From an uncultured Lachnospiraceae bacterium (GTDB taxonomy: Bacteria > Bacillota > Clostridia > Lachnospirales > Lachnospiraceae), in assembly GCA_946538445.1 (NCBI GenBank), contig CAMNGO010000100.1, positions 1 through 7,495 of the forward strand: 7,495 nt of DNA, in the 5' to 3' direction. Position 1 is the first letter of the stretch. Every line of letters begins with the position of its first letter. Under the pieces are notes generated by a model, which saw only the letters and a list, made by a program, of their open reading frames with translations, did not search any database and was not told the origin of the DNA. Positions 5,797-7,495 of the stretch are shown here, piece after piece. Made by a program: the position numbers and the translations under genes.

Positions 5797-7332
5797 TTAT
5801 CCTATCCCATTATTATATACCAGGTCTCCTTTTCGCACGGTTCCCAGGACCTTGATATCCTTGATGGTCTGAGGATTTACGGTAAGAGGGTCTGCATCCA
5901 GGACCACCATATCCGCCTGCATGCCGGGAATCAGTTTTCCCTTATAATCATCTTCCCAACCACATCTTGCCCCTTCACTGGTATACATACGAACCGCTTC
6001 ATATGGGGTAACCGCATTCTCTGGATAGGGAGGGTTCACAGCGGCGTGGATGCCCAGGATGGAATCCATAGGTGTGACATCCGAGTCGGAGCCTCCACCC
6101 ACGCAAAGCCCCGCATCCAGATATCTTCTAAGAGGATAGCCTGCTTTTTCCCGGTCTTCTCCCAGCCTGGACCGGTACACAGATTCCGGGCCTCCCCGCA
6201 GATAGGAAAATGGTGGCTGTGTGGAGATGCGGACGCCAAGTCTGGCAGCCCTCTGTATGTCTTCTTCGCTGGCCCAGCCAAAGTGTTCCAGACGCAACCG
6301 GGCGGATTCCTTCTTCTCCGGGTGTTCTTCCATGACTTTCTCATAGATATTCAGAGCCTGCCATACACCCTTCTCTCCGATGACATGGAAGCTCATAGCC
6401 AGGTCTCTTACGATACCGCTTTCCACAAATCGATAGACTTCCTCATCGGAATAATTCAGATATCCACATCCCTCCCCGTCACAGTAGGGTTCGAAAAATG
6501 CTGCCGTCCGGGACCCTATGGACCCGTCCAGAAGGATGTCTCCTCCCAGGATACCCAGTTCTTTGCACATGGGGTCGTCCGGTTCCGGCATATAGCACCA
6601 GTAGATTACCAGGTCCACCGGAAAATCATCCATATGTTCCAATAGGAGTTCCACTGCCGGGTCGTCCTTTGTGAAACCCTCCTGGGCATGGATGGTGGTG
6701 ATTCCTTTCTTGATGGCTTCTTCCGCAGTCCATTTCATGGCTTCATATGTCTGCTCTCTGGTCCAGGGGAAACGGTTTCTTGCGGTTTTGTTGGCCACAT
6801 CCTGGAGTCTTCCGTTGGGCTTTCCCTTCGCATCTTTCCGCACGCCCTCCATATCCTCATCAATTCCCAGAGCATCGAAGGCCAGACGGTTCACCAGAAC
6901 ATAATGTCCTCCACGATCGGAAATGAATACCGGACGCGGAAAGACATCCAGCTCCTCCATGGTGGGCGGGCGTTTTTCTGCCAGCAAACCCTCGTCGATC
7001 CGCTGTCCGAAAAGCCAACGATCTGCATCCCAGGTTTCATCTGCTTCCTTTAACCGTTTCAATATCTCAGGGATATCCTTGGCATCGTACATGTTGATTC
7101 CCTGGGCGTCAAAGCCGGTAAGGGAAAGGTGGGCATGGCAGTCATGAAGGCCCGGAAGGACGGTTGCTCCATTAAGGTCAATGGGCTTTACTCCCGCTTT
7201 GGAAGCAGCCTCTCTGATCTGGTCATCATTTCCTACGCAGGCAATCTTGCCATCCAGCGCCAGCACACCGGTGTATCTCTTCCTTGCGTCCATGGGAATC
7301 ACATTGGCATTGATAAAAGCAATATTTCCCAT
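5797..7332 (-). CDS. YtcJ-like metal-dependent amidohydrolase (amidohydrolase 3 family)
   Basis: The 511-residue protein has the usual length and order of YtcJ-type amidohydrolases: a small beta domain at the N-terminus (MGNIAFINANVIPMDA), a metal-dependent TIM barrel, and a return to the beta domain at the C-terminus (GMQADMVVLDADP). Metal and catalytic motifs are GLHDCHAHL (61-69, HxH at H66/H68), LLDGSIGSRTAAFFEPY (267-283), SFHVIGE (314-320, H316), RLEHFGWA (347-354, H350) and GGGSDSDVTPMD (412-423, catalytic Asp at 416 or 418). Many relatives have HxxGD where this protein has HVIGE, a small departure. Members hydrolyse amide or related C-N bonds and the substrate is rarely known; here it cannot be predicted. 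AAAGGA lies six bases before the ATG. The gene follows a probable glycerol kinase gene by 36 nt and ends at a strong terminator, so it is the last gene of that unit. No signal peptide, hence cytoplasmic. Confidence 0.93.
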   Translation of the reverse strand: MGNIAFINANVIPMDARKRYTGVLALDGKIACVGNDDQIREAASKAGVKPIDLNGATVLPGLHDCHAHLSLTGFDAQGINMYDAKDIPEILKRLKEADETWDADRWLFGQRIDEGLLAEKRPPTMEELDVFPRPVFISDRGGHYVLVNRLAFDALGIDEDMEGVRKDAKGKPNGRLQDVANKTARNRFPWTREQTYEAMKWTAEEAIKKGITTIHAQEGFTKDDPAVELLLEHMDDFPVDLVIYWCYMPEPDDPMCKELGILGGDILLDGSIGSRTAAFFEPYCDGEGCGYLNYSDEEVYRFVESGIVRDLAMSFHVIGEKGVWQALNIYEKVMEEHPEKKESARLRLEHFGWASEEDIQRAARLGVRISTQPPFSYLRGGPESVYRSRLGEDREKAGYPLRRYLDAGLCVGGGSDSDVTPMDSILGIHAAVNPPYPENAVTPYEAVRMYTSEGARCGWEDDYKGKLIPGMQADMVVLDADPLTVNPQTIKDIKVLGTVRKGDLVYNNGIG

Positions 7333-7368
7333 ATCGAATCCTTTCTATATGAATAATTCAGGTCTCTT

Positions 7369-7495
7369 TTATTTGATCCAGCCGGATGCACGCTCCACTG
7401 CCCTGTTCCAGCCTTCCATCAGTTTCTGTCTTTCCTCCGCAGTAAGTCTCGGCTCGAAGCGTTTCTCACATTGCCATTTGGAAGCCACTTCATCC
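7369..7495 (-). CDS. glpK: Probable glycerol kinase, C-terminal end only
   Basis: The reading frame enters from the right edge of the window and gives 41 residues before a TAA stop, beginning DEVASKWQCEKRFEP and ending GWNRAVERASGWIK. The pattern of a charged helix, F-x-P, an EE-R stretch and a final GW-x-x-AV-x-R-x-x-x-W closely follows the C-terminus of glycerol kinase, the FGGY-family enzyme that phosphorylates glycerol to glycerol 3-phosphate. The catalytic part lies outside the window, so another FGGY sugar kinase cannot be excluded. The amidohydrolase gene starts 36 nt downstream with its own ribosome binding site and no evident promoter or terminator between them, so the two are probably co-transcribed. 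Confidence 0.7.
   Translation of the reverse strand, partial: DEVASKWQCEKRFEPRLTAEERQKLMEGWNRAVERASGWIK

Noticed and set aside
6046..7356. Plus-strand open frames opposite the amidohydrolase gene, the longest 199 codons
   Set aside because: Antisense to a complete amidohydrolase gene. The translations are low in structure and match no family I know.

Overview
The window looks like chromosomal DNA of a low-to-mid GC Firmicute, probably a member of the Clostridia close to Lachnospiraceae. The evidence is AAGGAG/AAAGGA-type ribosome binding sites, the clostridial form of DNA polymerase IV (HIDVNSAFLSW start and a Lys/Glu-rich tail after the clamp motif), a GlpK-type C-terminus and an RsbU/SpoIIE-type phosphatase. 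The assignment is by recognition only. Every gene I can support lies on the minus strand, so transcription runs from the high to the low coordinates.

In transcription order: (1) the last 41 codons of a probable glycerol kinase, then, 36 nt on, a complete YtcJ-like metal-dependent amidohydrolase. A strong hairpin followed by T-rich sequence (5715-5760) closes this unit. (2) A Y-family DNA polymerase (dinB type), then, after 59 nt that include a palindromic repeat, a GNAT acetyltransferase. (3) A good sigma-A-like promoter (3732-3760) drives a 71-residue two-helix membrane protein whose end overlaps the start of a YbjQ/UPF0145 protein. A second palindromic repeat follows. (4) A membrane-anchored PP2C/SpoIIE-type serine phosphatase with an extracellular sensor, HAMP-like linker and cytoplasmic catalytic domain, then, 16 nt on, an M29 (AmpS-type) aminopeptidase. 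A third palindromic repeat lies at the window edge.

The most unusual structure is the family of GGGGTC(A/T)GACCCC palindromes. Five copies of the 13-bp unit occur in three places (1-48, 3161-3192, 4362-4378), each 4 to 26 nt after the stop codon of a minus-strand gene. One is a perfect 48-bp palindrome, one is a compact inverted pair, and one is a single unit next to a 13-bp tandem duplication and only 1-2 nt from the ribosome binding site of the next gene. They resemble REP/BIME-type dispersed elements; no transposase is in the window. I found no defence system, CRISPR array, tRNA or rRNA, and no clear evidence of a new multi-gene system. The overlapping membrane protein/YbjQ pair and the phosphatase/aminopeptidase pair are the gene-level associations with least obvious explanation.
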